Of a stretch of DNA of 64,000 bases, positions 49,858 to 59,222 are shown in pieces. Each line of letters opens with the position of its first letter. The stretch's first letter is position 1. Below the pieces are notes generated by a model. The model made no database searches and had not been told where the DNA came from. It worked only from the letters and a program-made list of their open reading frames with translations. The position numbers and the translations under genes were made by a program. The DNA is from Arthrobacter sp. MYb23 (GTDB lineage Bacteria; Actinomycetota; Actinomycetes; Actinomycetales; Micrococcaceae), in contig NZ_PCPR01000009.1 in assembly GCF_002979775.1 (NCBI RefSeq), forward strand, positions 1 to 64,000. Reading direction: 5' to 3'.

Positions 49858-50556
49858 TCAGGCCTGCTTGGTGCTTTCCCGTTCGGCGCTGTCCAGGATG
49901 GCGGCAAGGCCGGCCTGGAACGCTTTGAGGGAGTCGAGGTTTTGCAGTGCTGCGTGGTGTTTTTCAAGCAGCGGGTGACCTGTGATGCGTGTAAAAACCC
50001 CGGGGTTGAGCCAGGGATCGTGGCCCTCGGAATCCGGGAGCCGCTGGATTTCAACCGCAATTCCGGCACCCAGTGCAAGGGTGTAGCTCTCCAAGGCCGC
50101 GTAGTAGTGCACCACGCGATCCTCTGCCAGCCCCGCGTCGCTGAGGCATTGGAGAACGAACTCTATAGCCTTCAACTCGCCAGGGCCGTAGGTGTCCGTG
50201 GCGAACGATTCGCTCCCCAACGATGGATGCTGCATGAAGGCTTTGAGGAGTTCATCGAGGTACGCCTCCAGCCGGGCACGCCAGTGGTGATCCCGTGCGG
50301 TGGCCAGTGTGCGCTCCACGGACATCATGAACAGTTGGTCCAGCGCTGCCCTGACAATCGCGTCCCGGTTCCGGAAGTGACGGTAGACGGCGGTGGCGTC
50401 CACCTCGAGTTCCTGTCCCAGCCGGCGGACTGTGAGCCGTTCTCCGAGTTCCTGGCGTGAAATCCGCAGGACGGCGTCAATGATGGTGGCGGGGTCCAGG
50501 CGCGTACGGCGGTCCGTCGACTGTGCTGGCTGCACCATCAAATGTCCGCCTTCCAT
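49858..50556 (-). CDS. TetR-family repressor of the amidohydrolase/amine locus
   Basis: A 232-residue regulator. The HTH is ERLTVRRLGQELEVDATAVY then RHFRNRDAI. The C-terminal half is a large helical ligand domain. ATG 50556 is followed 10 nt upstream by a palindromic operator and further on by a second. It is divergent from the amidohydrolase gene and precedes the aldehyde dehydrogenase on its own strand, so it probably represses both transcripts until a pathway metabolite binds. Confidence 0.93.
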   Translation of the reverse strand: MEGGHLMVQPAQSTDRRTRLDPATIIDAVLRISRQELGERLTVRRLGQELEVDATAVYRHFRNRDAIVRAALDQLFMMSVERTLATARDHHWRARLEAYLDELLKAFMQHPSLGSESFATDTYGPGELKAIEFVLQCLSDAGLAEDRVVHYYAALESYTLALGAGIAVEIQRLPDSEGHDPWLNPGVFTRITGHPLLEKHHAALQNLDSLKAFQAGLAAILDSAERESTKQA

Positions 50557-50565
50557 GCGATCCCC

Positions 50566-50580
50566 GGTTGAATATCAACC
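50566..50580. promoter_or_regulatory. TetR operator 1 (amine locus)
   Basis: GGTTGA (50566-50571) and TCAACC (50575-50580) form a perfect inverted repeat with a 3-nt spacer, immediately upstream of the tetR start. Confidence 0.7.
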
Positions 50581-50638
50581 TACATGATTCATGGCCCCCT
50601 CCTTTCAAGGTCCAGTCAAAGTCTTTGTCATCATTGAT

Positions 50639-50653
50639 GTCAACACTGTTGAC
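50639..50653. promoter_or_regulatory. TetR operator 2 (amine locus)
   Basis: GTCAACACTGTTGAC: 7-bp perfect arms around a single C. It shares TCAAC/GTTGA half-sites with operator 1 and lies 64 nt before the amidohydrolase start. Confidence 0.7.
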
Positions 50654-50716
50654 TTTAATGTGATCCGGCTCATAGTGTGTCTCGCAGAGTTGAATTTCCC
50701 ACGAAAGGACTCCACC

Positions 50717-52429
50717 GTGCACGCAGAGATTTTGTTTGAGAACGGATGGGTATACACCGGCAACGACGCCGGACCCCTCCGCGCAAACCTGGCAATAGCC
50801 GAAGGCCGGATCATCGCGATCGGAACACCCGAGGACGTCAACGGAACTGTAACGCCGGAGACCCGCAGGGTGGACCTGCAAGGTCAACTGGTGGTGCCCG
50901 GTTTCCAGGATGCCCACATCCACCCCATCTTCGCCGGGATCGAGCTGCTTCAGTGTGATCTGACAGAGGCCGCCGGCGCAGAAGAGGTGGTGGCACGTGT
51001 TGCCCGCTACGCGGAGGAAAACCCGGACGAACCCTGGATCCTGGGCGCTGGATGGTCCATGGATTTCTTCCCCGGCGGCACTCCCACGCGTGGACTGCTG
51101 GACGCGGTGGTGCCGGACCGGCCCGTCTACCTCATCAACCGGGACCACCACGGGGCATGGGCCAACACCGCAGCTTTTGCGGCCGCGGGAATCACTACAG
51201 AAACGCCGGACCCGGAGGGCGGTCGCCTGGAACGGGAAGAGGACGGGACACCGGCTGGCACAGTCCATGAAGGTGCCATGGACTTATTCAACGCAGTCAA
51301 GCCGGCAGTGCCATACGAGTTGGCGTATCGAGGCCTGCTCGCATCCCAGGAACTGCTCGTGGCACAGGGAATTACTGCCTGGCAGGACGCCTGGGTACCC
51401 ATCCCGGAGGGTGGACATGCCGATCACTTGGACGTCTACATGGACGCGGCCAAGGCAGGAGACCTCAAGGCCCGGGTCACCGCATGCCAATGGTGGGACC
51501 GGACGGCTGGCATGGGCCAGTTGGAAGCAATCGTGGAACGCCGGGACAGAGTCGCCAACACCTTCGATCACCTTCAGCTCAACGCCAACACCGTCAAAGT
51601 CATGGTGGATGGTGTGGCAGAGAACTACACAGCCGCCATGCACCACGTCTACCTCGATCACCATGGACACCACACGGACAACCGGGGTATTGAGTTCTTC
51701 GAGCCGGATGAGCTGAAAGAATTCGTCACAGCCATTGACGCATCCGGCATGCAGGTTCACTTCCACGCGCTGGGAGACCGCGCCGTGACTGACGCCCTGG
51801 ACGCGCTCGAGGCAGCGCGGGACAGCAACGGGCCCAACGATCACCGGCACCACCTGGCCCACCTGCAGATGGTCCGCAGCGAGGATGTTCCCCGTTTTGC
51901 CGGACTGAAGGCGGCAGCCAACGTACAGGCTCTCTGGGCCTGCCACGAAGAACAGATGGACACCCTGACCCTCCCTTTCCTTGAGCCGGGCGCCGAGGAA
52001 AGGCACTACCCCTTCGGCGAACTGGCCTCAGCGGGCGCCCGTTTGGTGGCAGGAAGCGACTGGCCGGTCTCCACGGCAGACCCCATTGCGGCGATTCACG
52101 TCGCAGTCAACCGCGCAGCACCGGGGGAGGACCTGCCCCCGCTCGGTCCTGAATCACAAAAGCTCAGCCTCAAGCAGAGCTTGGATGCCTACACTCACGG
52201 CTCCGCCTGGATCAACCATCTGGACGCTGAAACGGGAACGTTGGAACCGGGAAAGCTCGCAGACCTCGCCGTGCTGGACCTGAACGTGTTTGACCTCCCT
52301 GCGGAGGAACTGCACCGCGCGGCAGTGACGCAGACGTGGATTGGGGGCGAGTGCGTCTACGACCGCGCCCTCGCCGGAAACATTGGAGCCAGGGACAACC
52401 AAGTCCGGCCTGCTCCGGTGATGCCATGA
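50717..52429 (+). CDS. YtcJ-like amidohydrolase
   Basis: A 570-residue metal-dependent amidohydrolase (composite-domain type). QDAHIHPIFAG gives the HxH pair, HFHALGDRAVTDALDAL and HHLAHLQMV further His ligands, and GSDWPVSTADPIAA the catalytic Asp. GTG 50717 has AAAGGA 7 nt upstream; the frame is open further up without reason. First gene of the six-gene run to 59148, overlapping the binding-protein start by 4 nt (ATGA). Family members hydrolyse N-acyl or cyclic amides; the substrate is unknown and I infer a peptide- or amide-like compound imported by the ABC system. Confidence 0.92.
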   Translation: MHAEILFENGWVYTGNDAGPLRANLAIAEGRIIAIGTPEDVNGTVTPETRRVDLQGQLVVPGFQDAHIHPIFAGIELLQCDLTEAAGAEEVVARVARYAEENPDEPWILGAGWSMDFFPGGTPTRGLLDAVVPDRPVYLINRDHHGAWANTAAFAAAGITTETPDPEGGRLEREEDGTPAGTVHEGAMDLFNAVKPAVPYELAYRGLLASQELLVAQGITAWQDAWVPIPEGGHADHLDVYMDAAKAGDLKARVTACQWWDRTAGMGQLEAIVERRDRVANTFDHLQLNANTVKVMVDGVAENYTAAMHHVYLDHHGHHTDNRGIEFFEPDELKEFVTAIDASGMQVHFHALGDRAVTDALDALEAARDSNGPNDHRHHLAHLQMVRSEDVPRFAGLKAAANVQALWACHEEQMDTLTLPFLEPGAEERHYPFGELASAGARLVAGSDWPVSTADPIAAIHVAVNRAAPGEDLPPLGPESQKLSLKQSLDAYTHGSAWINHLDAETGTLEPGKLADLAVLDLNVFDLPAEELHRAAVTQTWIGGECVYDRALAGNIGARDNQVRPAPVMP

Positions 52430-54135
52430 GGCCGCCAACACCGCCGCCACCTGCGCCCTCAACTGCGAAGGGTGCCGTGCGCTCCAAACAGCGGACGACG
52501 CCGGCGCGCATCACCGCGGTTGGTGTCGCCGCCGTCGTGGCTGGCCTGGTCCTGGGCGGCTGCGGCGTCCGGCCCGCCAGCGTGACTGACGCCGCGGGCG
52601 GAGCCAAGTTCACCATGTCCGACTCCACTCCGGCCCCCACTAAGGAGATCGATAACTTCAATTGGGCCATGTACGCGGAACCGTTCTCCTTGGACTATGC
52701 GTACGCCTTCGATTACCCGGACAACACTGTCCTGTCCAATGTGTGTGAGTCGCTGTTCCGTTGGAACGCGGACCTTTCCACGTCGCCGGGCCTGGCCACA
52801 AGGGTGGAGAATCCGGACCCGTTGACGTGGGTTTACACCATCCGGGAGGGCGTGAAGTTTCACGACGGCAGCGAGATGACGGCGGATGATGTTGTGGCAT
52901 CGCTGAGCCGCCATCTGGATCCGGAAGTGGGTTCGTTCTGGGCCTCCGCCTACCAAAATGTGGAGTCAATCGAGAAGACCGGCGATTTTGAGGTCACGGT
53001 CACCACCACCCGGCCGGATCACGTCTTCAACAGCTCTTTGGTGGGTGCCACAGGCGTGGTGGAGTCCGCCAAGACGCTGGAAGCGGCGGGCAAGGACTAC
53101 GGCAACTCGAGTACCGGCGTGAACTGCACCGGCCCCTTCAAGTTCGAGCAATGGGAAGCCGGGGAAAGCATCACGCTCAAACGCTTTGACGATTACTGGG
53201 ACCCGGAACTCAAAGCCAAATCAGGCCAGGTCACTTTCAAGATGCTCCCCGATGCCACGTCCCGGATCAACGCGTTCCAGACCGGCGAGATAGATGGTGG
53301 CTTCGCGATCCCGTCCAATGCCATGGACATCCTCAAAGCCAACAAGGACGCCGGAACCTTGTACTTCGGCGAGGACACGTCAGTGCAAAGCATGGTCTTC
53401 ACCAACCTCGCCGGCACCTTCAAGGACGTCCGGGTGCGCAAGGCACTGATGATGGCCATCAACCGTGAAGCCTTGATCAAAGCGGCGGAACAGGGCTATG
53501 CGAAGAAAACGGACGCGCTGACCACCAAGAGTGTGTGGAAGGACGTTCAACCCCAGACCACGGATGAGGCTTTCAACGGCTTGCTGTCCGCGCCCTATGA
53601 CCTGGAAGAAGCCAGGAAACTCATCAAGGAAGCAGGGGCCGAGGGCAGCAAGTTCGTCTTCGCCACGGCCTCGTTGAACGCCGCTTTTGACATCACAGCC
53701 CGGGCCATCGCGTCCGCGGCAAAGGAGATCGGCCTGGACCCCGAAATTCAGACCATGTCCAACGACAAATACACCACGCTCTTCTCCGACCCCGAGGCCC
53801 GCAAGAACGTGGACCTCCTGGTGACGTCCTGGTACCTCTCCAGCACCGAGCCCTTGGAAATGTACAGCGTGCTGCGCACCGGAGATTTCAGCAACTACGG
53901 CGGCTGGAGCAACCCGGAATTCGATGACCTGGTCAATACCGCCTACACCGTGCAGGACCCCGATGCCCGGGGCAAGCTCACGGGCCAGGCCGCCAAGCTG
54001 GCCGCCGATGACGTGGTGTGGGGGCCGCTCTATGAGACCGTCACGTCCATGTGGATGGGCAAGCGCATCACCGGGGCGGACCCGTCCATCAACTACATGT
54101 ACTTCCCGTGGGCAGCCCAGATAGGAGGTCGCTGA
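52426..54135 (+). CDS. Peptide/opine-type ABC substrate-binding lipoprotein
   Basis: A 569-residue family 5 solute-binding protein (DppA/OppA). After a long Pro/Ala-rich N terminus the lipobox GLVLGGCG marks the lipidated Cys. Family features follow: LSNVCESLFRWNADL, PLTWVYTIREGVKFHDGSEM and VRVRKALMMAINREALI. ATGA overlap with the amidohydrolase indicates translational coupling. It recognises an oligopeptide- or amine-like ligand outside the membrane. Confidence 0.94.
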   Translation: MRPPTPPPPAPSTAKGAVRSKQRTTPARITAVGVAAVVAGLVLGGCGVRPASVTDAAGGAKFTMSDSTPAPTKEIDNFNWAMYAEPFSLDYAYAFDYPDNTVLSNVCESLFRWNADLSTSPGLATRVENPDPLTWVYTIREGVKFHDGSEMTADDVVASLSRHLDPEVGSFWASAYQNVESIEKTGDFEVTVTTTRPDHVFNSSLVGATGVVESAKTLEAAGKDYGNSSTGVNCTGPFKFEQWEAGESITLKRFDDYWDPELKAKSGQVTFKMLPDATSRINAFQTGEIDGGFAIPSNAMDILKANKDAGTLYFGEDTSVQSMVFTNLAGTFKDVRVRKALMMAINREALIKAAEQGYAKKTDALTTKSVWKDVQPQTTDEAFNGLLSAPYDLEEARKLIKEAGAEGSKFVFATASLNAAFDITARAIASAAKEIGLDPEIQTMSNDKYTTLFSDPEARKNVDLLVTSWYLSSTEPLEMYSVLRTGDFSNYGGWSNPEFDDLVNTAYTVQDPDARGKLTGQAAKLAADDVVWGPLYETVTSMWMGKRITGADPSINYMYFPWAAQIGGR

Positions 54136-54136
54136 C

Positions 54137-55162
54137 ATGACCGCTACAGATCACGTACAGGCCCCGGCGCCGGCCCTTCCCACCCGTAAACGGGAAAAAG
54201 GCAAGGCAACCCGCCCGGCGATGTACATACTGAAGAAGCTGCTGGCCCTGGTGCTGACATTGTTTGTGGCCTCACTGGCCGTGTTCTTCTCTCGCTTCCT
54301 GGTTCCCGGCGATCCCGCCCGGTTCCTGCTGAGGGGACGCAGCCCCAAACCCGAGGCACTTGAAGAGATCACCCGGCAATTCGGCCTGGATAAACCGGCC
54401 TGGGAACAATACCTGAATTGGCTGGGCGGGATTCTCCAAGGGGATTGGGGACGTTCGCTGACGTACCGCCAGGACGTCTCGGACGTCTTGCTCGGACGGC
54501 TGCCCACCACTCTGCAACTCGTAGCACTCGCCGCAGTATTCATTACCGTCCTGGGATTGTTCGCCGGCATTGTGGCCAGCCTGAACAAGGGCTTCGGTGA
54601 CCGCTTCATCCTCATCACCCTCACCGCCGCCGGTGCCGTTCCGCCGTTCGTGGCAGCCATCGCCTTGGTAGCGCTCTTCTCCGTGGGCTTGGGCTGGTTC
54701 CCCTCCTTCGGAAGCGGCGACGGCGGCTGGGACCGGATCTGGCATCTCACCCTCCCGGCACTCGCCTTGGGCATCACCTACATCGCCATGGTGGCCAGGG
54801 TGACCCGTTCCTCCATGAACGAGCAACTGCTCCGCGAACACGTTGAGGTGGCCACCAGCCGCGGCCTCACCCGCGGATCGGTGGTGGCACGCCACGTCCT
54901 GCGCAACGCCCTGGGACCCATCCTGACCGTGAGCGGCGTACTGGTGGCCGGACTTCTTGTCTCCAGCGCCATCATCGAGCGGACCTTCGGCCTCTCCGGC
55001 ATCGGCCAACTCCTGGTGCAGTCCATCGACAGGCTGGACTTCGGTGTTGTCCAAGCGATCGTCATGGTGGTGGTTGCAGCCTTCGTCCTGGTCAACACCG
55101 TGGTGGATCTCGTCCAACCCCTCATTGATCCGCGGATCGCGGCCGGAACGGAGTCCCGATGA
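54137..55162 (+). CDS. Dpp/Opp-type ABC permease 1 (DppB-like)
   Basis: A 341-residue permease with six helices. The loop VEVATSRGLTRGSVVARHVLRNAL is the EAA-type ATPase contact, and VLVSSAIIERTFGLSGIGQL is diagnostic of DppB. A 25-residue basic/Pro-rich N-terminal tail is extra. The start codon is 1 nt after the binding-protein stop, and the next permease overlaps its stop by 4 nt. Heterodimer partner of the DppC-like protein. Confidence 0.94.
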   Translation: MTATDHVQAPAPALPTRKREKGKATRPAMYILKKLLALVLTLFVASLAVFFSRFLVPGDPARFLLRGRSPKPEALEEITRQFGLDKPAWEQYLNWLGGILQGDWGRSLTYRQDVSDVLLGRLPTTLQLVALAAVFITVLGLFAGIVASLNKGFGDRFILITLTAAGAVPPFVAAIALVALFSVGLGWFPSFGSGDGGWDRIWHLTLPALALGITYIAMVARVTRSSMNEQLLREHVEVATSRGLTRGSVVARHVLRNALGPILTVSGVLVAGLLVSSAIIERTFGLSGIGQLLVQSIDRLDFGVVQAIVMVVVAAFVLVNTVVDLVQPLIDPRIAAGTESR

Positions 55163-56016
55163 CGTTAGCCATCCAGTTGCCACAGGCGGGGCTTCGCCGT
55201 TACGGCAACCTCCTGTCACCCATGGCGTGGGGCGCGCTCGCCGTTGCCGCCGTCGTCGTATTTCTCTCACTGTTCGCCCCGGTCCTGGCACCGTACGACC
55301 CCGACTATGTGGATCTCAACAATGTTCTTGCCGGTCCCGGCGCACAGCACCTGCTGGGGACCGACGCCCTGGGCCGTGATCTTCTCAGCCGGCTCATGCA
55401 CGGCGGGCGGACCTCGCTGCTGGGCCCCACCATTGTGGTGATTGGATCCACCGTTCTAGGCCTGCTGCTTGGACTGGTGGCCGGCTGGTCCGAGGGCTGG
55501 CTGGGCAAGGTTTTGGGCCGCCTCTTCGATCTCCTCTTTGCTTTTCCCGCGCTGCTCATGGCCATGCTTGCCATCGCCTTGTTCGGCAAGGGGCTCTTTG
55601 CACCCATCCTGGCCATGACCATCGCCTACGTTCCCTACGTTGCCAGGCTGGCGCAGTCTTTGGTGGTGGCTGAACGCAGCAGGCCGTATGTCCAGGCCTA
55701 CCGGGTGCTCGGATTCCGGACGCCCTGGGTGGTGCTGGGGCGGGTTCTCCCCAACCTGATTCCCACTGTTGGGGCGCAGTCAACACTGAACTTTGGCTAT
55801 GTGCTGGCCGACCTCGCGGCGCTCTCCTTCATCGGGCTCGGCGTGCAACCGCCCACCAGCGACTGGGGCGCCATGATCGAGGAATCCCGTGGCGCCCTGC
55901 TGGGTGGCTACATCCTCCCCGCCTTCTGGCCCGCGTTGGTAGTGGTCCTGGTGGTGGTGGCCGTCAACGTCATCGGCGAGGAACTCTCAGACCGCATCGG
56001 AGGAAAACTTTCATGA
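55159..56016 (+). CDS. Dpp/Opp-type ABC permease 2 (DppC-like)
   Basis: A 285-residue permease with the DppC N-terminal helix, the DxLGRD motif as GTDALGRDLLSRLMHGGRTS and the ATPase contact YRVLGFRTPWVVLGRVLPNL. IGLGVQPPTSDWGAMIEE is the canonical late motif. Starts in a 4-nt ATGA overlap with the preceding gene, and overlaps the ATPase gene by 4 nt. Confidence 0.94.
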   Translation: MTLAIQLPQAGLRRYGNLLSPMAWGALAVAAVVVFLSLFAPVLAPYDPDYVDLNNVLAGPGAQHLLGTDALGRDLLSRLMHGGRTSLLGPTIVVIGSTVLGLLLGLVAGWSEGWLGKVLGRLFDLLFAFPALLMAMLAIALFGKGLFAPILAMTIAYVPYVARLAQSLVVAERSRPYVQAYRVLGFRTPWVVLGRVLPNLIPTVGAQSTLNFGYVLADLAALSFIGLGVQPPTSDWGAMIEESRGALLGGYILPAFWPALVVVLVVVAVNVIGEELSDRIGGKLS

Positions 56017-57629
56017 GCCAGCTCTTGCAGATCGAAAACTTTACGCTCGGCTTTCCGGGCAGGCCGCCCCTGCTGGAGAGTGTCTCCCTGCACGTGAACG
56101 ACGGCGAAGCTGTCGCCTTGGTGGGGGAGTCCGGCTCAGGTAAGTCGCTGACCACCCGGGCCGCGCTGGGGTTGTTTCCCGGCGGCTCGGAGTCCTCCGG
56201 CCTCGTGTCAGTCCAGGGCCTGGATACCCTCACGGCCAGCAAGCAACGCCTCATGGAGCTGCGCCGCAGACACGCTTCCATGATCTTCCAGGACCCCAGG
56301 GCCGGGATCAATCCCGTCCGGACCGTGGGGGACTTCCTCACCGAAACCCTGCTTCGCTTTGACGGGTTGTCCCGCGCGGAGGCCACGGAACGGGCCGTCA
56401 AACAGTTGGAGCAGGTGGGGCTCCGGCGCGCGGGAGAGCTCATGGATCAGCACCCACACCAGCTCTCCGGTGGCATGCTCCAGCGCGTCATGATTGCAGC
56501 GGCATTGCTGAACTCACCGGACCTGTTGCTGTGCGATGAGCCCACCACCGCCCTGGATGTCACTACTCAGGCGGGGATCGTGAAGCTCCTGCGTGAACAG
56601 CAACAGTCGCGGGGGATGGGCATGCTCTTCATCACCCACGACCTCAACCTTGCCGCCAGCTTGTGCGAACGCGTCTACGTCCTCCGCCGCGGTGAAGTGG
56701 TGGAGCACGGGCCCACCCGGGCTGTGTTCCTGACTCCCGAGCAGGACTACACACGGCAGTTGGTGGAGGCGACACCCGTCATTGAGACCGGCGCGGGCTC
56801 TGCCTCCCATGCGGCGCCCGGGCTGGATCCAGCCCCTCTGCTGAAGGTCTCAGGGTTATCCAAGACGTACCACCTTCCCCGTGGCGGCATGGTCACCGCC
56901 CTGGATGGTGCCGAATTCAGCCTGCCGGAGGGCGGATCCCTGGGCATCGTAGGTGAGTCAGGTTCCGGAAAGTCCACCCTTGCCCGGCTGGTGGTGGCTC
57001 TGGAAACCGCCACGGCCGGTGAGCTCACTCTGCGGGACGTCCCCCGTCCGCGCCGCCCCCTGAAAGCTTCTGAACGGAAAGCACTGGCTAAAGACGTCCA
57101 GATTGTGTTCCAGGATCCCTACCTGTCTTTGGACCCGCGCATCCCGGTAGGTAACGCTGTGGCCGATGTCTTCCGCCTGCATCAGAAACAAGGGCGCAAG
57201 GAAGCCAAGGACAGTGCCCGCAACCTGCTGGGCCGGGTGGGAATCGGGCCGGAACGCTTCGATGCCCTGCCCCGCGCCCTCTCAGGTGGTCAGCGGCAAC
57301 GCGTTGCGTTGGCGAAAGCGCTCGCTGCCCGCCCACGACTTCTGGTTCTGGACGAGGCCACCAGTGCCTTGGACGTCTCTGTTCAGGCCCAGGTGCTGGA
57401 GCTCGTGGAGGAACTCCGGGACCAGCTCGGGTTGACCATCTTGTTCGTCACCCACGATCTCGCTGTGGTCTCACGCTTGTGCTCGGAGATTCTGGTGATG
57501 CATCAGGGAAGGATCGTGGAGCAGGGGCCCACAGCGCGAATCCTTGAGGACCCTGGAGATGACTACACGCGGAACCTCATCGCCTCCCGTCCCCGGCCCT
57601 TGTGGGACGCCGAACCGGTAACTGCCTAA
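56013..57629 (+). CDS. Fused dual ATPase of the peptide ABC importer (DppD-DppF)
   Basis: A 538-residue double ATPase. Domain 1 (about 1-250): Walker [15 protein letters not shown], signature [16 protein letters not shown], Walker [14 protein letters not shown]. Domain 2 (about 275-535): [46 protein letters not shown]. Oligopeptide-loop motifs ([26 protein letters not shown]) fit DppD and DppF. Each domain lacks an obvious iron-sulfur Cys cluster. It powers uptake by the two permeases. Confidence 0.95.
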   Translation: MSQLLQIENFTLGFPGRPPLLESVSLHVNDGEAVALVGESGSGKSLTTRAALGLFPGGSESSGLVSVQGLDTLTASKQRLMELRRRHASMIFQDPRAGINPVRTVGDFLTETLLRFDGLSRAEATERAVKQLEQVGLRRAGELMDQHPHQLSGGMLQRVMIAAALLNSPDLLLCDEPTTALDVTTQAGIVKLLREQQQSRGMGMLFITHDLNLAASLCERVYVLRRGEVVEHGPTRAVFLTPEQDYTRQLVEATPVIETGAGSASHAAPGLDPAPLLKVSGLSKTYHLPRGGMVTALDGAEFSLPEGGSLGIVGESGSGKSTLARLVVALETATAGELTLRDVPRPRRPLKASERKALAKDVQIVFQDPYLSLDPRIPVGNAVADVFRLHQKQGRKEAKDSARNLLGRVGIGPERFDALPRALSGGQRQRVALAKALAARPRLLVLDEATSALDVSVQAQVLELVEELRDQLGLTILFVTHDLAVVSRLCSEILVMHQGRIVEQGPTARILEDPGDDYTRNLIASRPRPLWDAEPVTA

Positions 57630-57729
57630 GCAGTACCGGTCGCCAACGGCGGGCCAGCAACAACGGCCCTGGCCATCAACAACAGTTCCGGCGCCTCCAT
57701 GAGTGCGCCAAGAAGCAGGAGAATTTCCC

Positions 57730-59148
57730 GTGAATACCACCGTTTTCGAACGGAATGTCCCCCAGGCCACCGTCGTGGCCCGTGCCCTGGAAGGTGCGGC
57801 CCACCGGCCGTTCTGGATCGACCACCTCAAGGACTCAGCCACCCGCTATCCGCAACTCGACGGCGATGCTGCCGCGGATCTGGTGATCGTCGGCGGCGGC
57901 TACACCGGCTTGTGGACAGCGCTGCGCGCCAAGGAACGCGAGCCTGGCCGGACCGTGATCCTGCTGGAAGGGGAGAGGGTGGCGTGGGCCGCTTCGGGTC
58001 GCAACGGCGGCTTCTGCGAGGCGAGCCTCACCCACGGCCACGAGAACGGCAAGAACCGTTGGCCGGACGAGCTGGAGACCCTGGACCGGCTGGGCATGGA
58101 AAACCTGGACCGCATGCAGGAAGCCGTGGAGAAGTACGGCATGGACTGCGAATGGGAGCGCACCGGTGAGCTCAACGTTGCAGTGGAGCCGCATCAGGTG
58201 GCCTGGCTCCAGGAGGACGACAGCCCTGGCAGCGTTTTCCTGAACCAGGAAGCCGTGAGGGCAGAGGTCAACTCGCCCACCTACCTGGCGGGTCGCTGGC
58301 ACAAGGACTCCGTGGCCATGGTGCACCCGTACAAACTGGGACTTGAATTGGCGCGGGTGGCTACTGAGTTGGGTGTGGTGATTTACGAAGGCACGCGGGT
58401 TCGCGAGCTGAACGATCACGAGCACGGGGTCACCGTTGTCACGGAGCGCGGCAACGTGGAAGCGGCGCACGTAGTCCTCGGTACCAACGTGTTTCCTTCA
58501 CTGCTGAAGCGGAACCACCTCATGACCGTGCCGGTGTACGACTATGCGCTCATGACCGAGCCTCTCTCCGCTGAGCAGCTGAAATCCATCGGATGGGGCA
58601 AGCGGCAGGGCATTGGGGATGTAGCCAACCAGTTCCACTATTACCGGATCACCAAAGACCACCGGATCCTGTTTGGCGGCTACGACGCCCTGTACTTCTG
58701 GGGCCGCCGCGTGGACCAAAAGCACGAGCACCAGCCGGCCACCTGGGAGAAGATAGCCTCGCACTTTTTCACCACTTTCCCGCAGCTCGAGGGGCTGAAG
58801 TTCACCCATAAGTGGGCCGGACCCATTGATTCGAGCACGCAATTCTGTGCCTTCTTCGGAACGGCGCGGAAGGGGCGGGTGGCGTACGCGGCTGGCTTCA
58901 CAGGACTGGGGGTGGGCGCCACGGCCTTTGCCGCCGATGTCCTCCTGGACCTGTTGGCCGGCCTCGACACTGAACGCACCCGGTTGGAGATGGTCCGGAA
59001 ACGGCCGTTGCCCTTCCCGCCTGAGCCGTTGGCTTCCCTGGGCATCAACTTGACCCGTTGGTCCATGGACCGGGCAGATCACAACCAAGGGAAGCGGAAC
59101 CTCATCCTCAAAGCCCTCGACGCCGTGGGGCTGGGCTTCGACTCCTGA
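57730..59148 (+). CDS. FAD-dependent amine oxidase-like oxidoreductase
   Basis: A 472-residue DAO-family flavoprotein. LVIVGGGYTGLWTALRAKE binds the FAD ADP moiety (about 55-60), followed by WAASGRNGGFCEASL, a motif of gamma-glutamylputrescine oxidase (PuuB)-like and sarcosine/monomeric amine oxidases. VAYAAGFTGLGVGATAFA is the C-terminal FAD contact. GTG 57730 has GGAG upstream; a longer frame from 57703 is less likely. It lies 100 nt after the ATPase gene. It would oxidise an amine to the aldehyde consumed by the nearby aldehyde dehydrogenase. Confidence 0.92.
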   Translation: MNTTVFERNVPQATVVARALEGAAHRPFWIDHLKDSATRYPQLDGDAAADLVIVGGGYTGLWTALRAKEREPGRTVILLEGERVAWAASGRNGGFCEASLTHGHENGKNRWPDELETLDRLGMENLDRMQEAVEKYGMDCEWERTGELNVAVEPHQVAWLQEDDSPGSVFLNQEAVRAEVNSPTYLAGRWHKDSVAMVHPYKLGLELARVATELGVVIYEGTRVRELNDHEHGVTVVTERGNVEAAHVVLGTNVFPSLLKRNHLMTVPVYDYALMTEPLSAEQLKSIGWGKRQGIGDVANQFHYYRITKDHRILFGGYDALYFWGRRVDQKHEHQPATWEKIASHFFTTFPQLEGLKFTHKWAGPIDSSTQFCAFFGTARKGRVAYAAGFTGLGVGATAFAADVLLDLLAGLDTERTRLEMVRKRPLPFPPEPLASLGINLTRWSMDRADHNQGKRNLILKALDAVGLGFDS

Positions 59149-59157
59149 CTCACCCAT

Positions 59158-59213
59158 GTAGGTAACAGCACATGTCGCAATGAGCGCCCATTGCGACATG
59201 TGCTGTCACCTAC
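59158..59213. terminator. 25-bp near-perfect inverted repeat between convergent genes
   Basis: Arms 59158-59182 and 59189-59213 are complementary over 25 bp with one mismatch, around a 6-nt loop. It lies between the convergent FAD-oxidase and membrane-protein genes and can serve both as terminator. No T-tract. Confidence 0.75.
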
Positions 59214-59222
59214 TTGGGGGCT

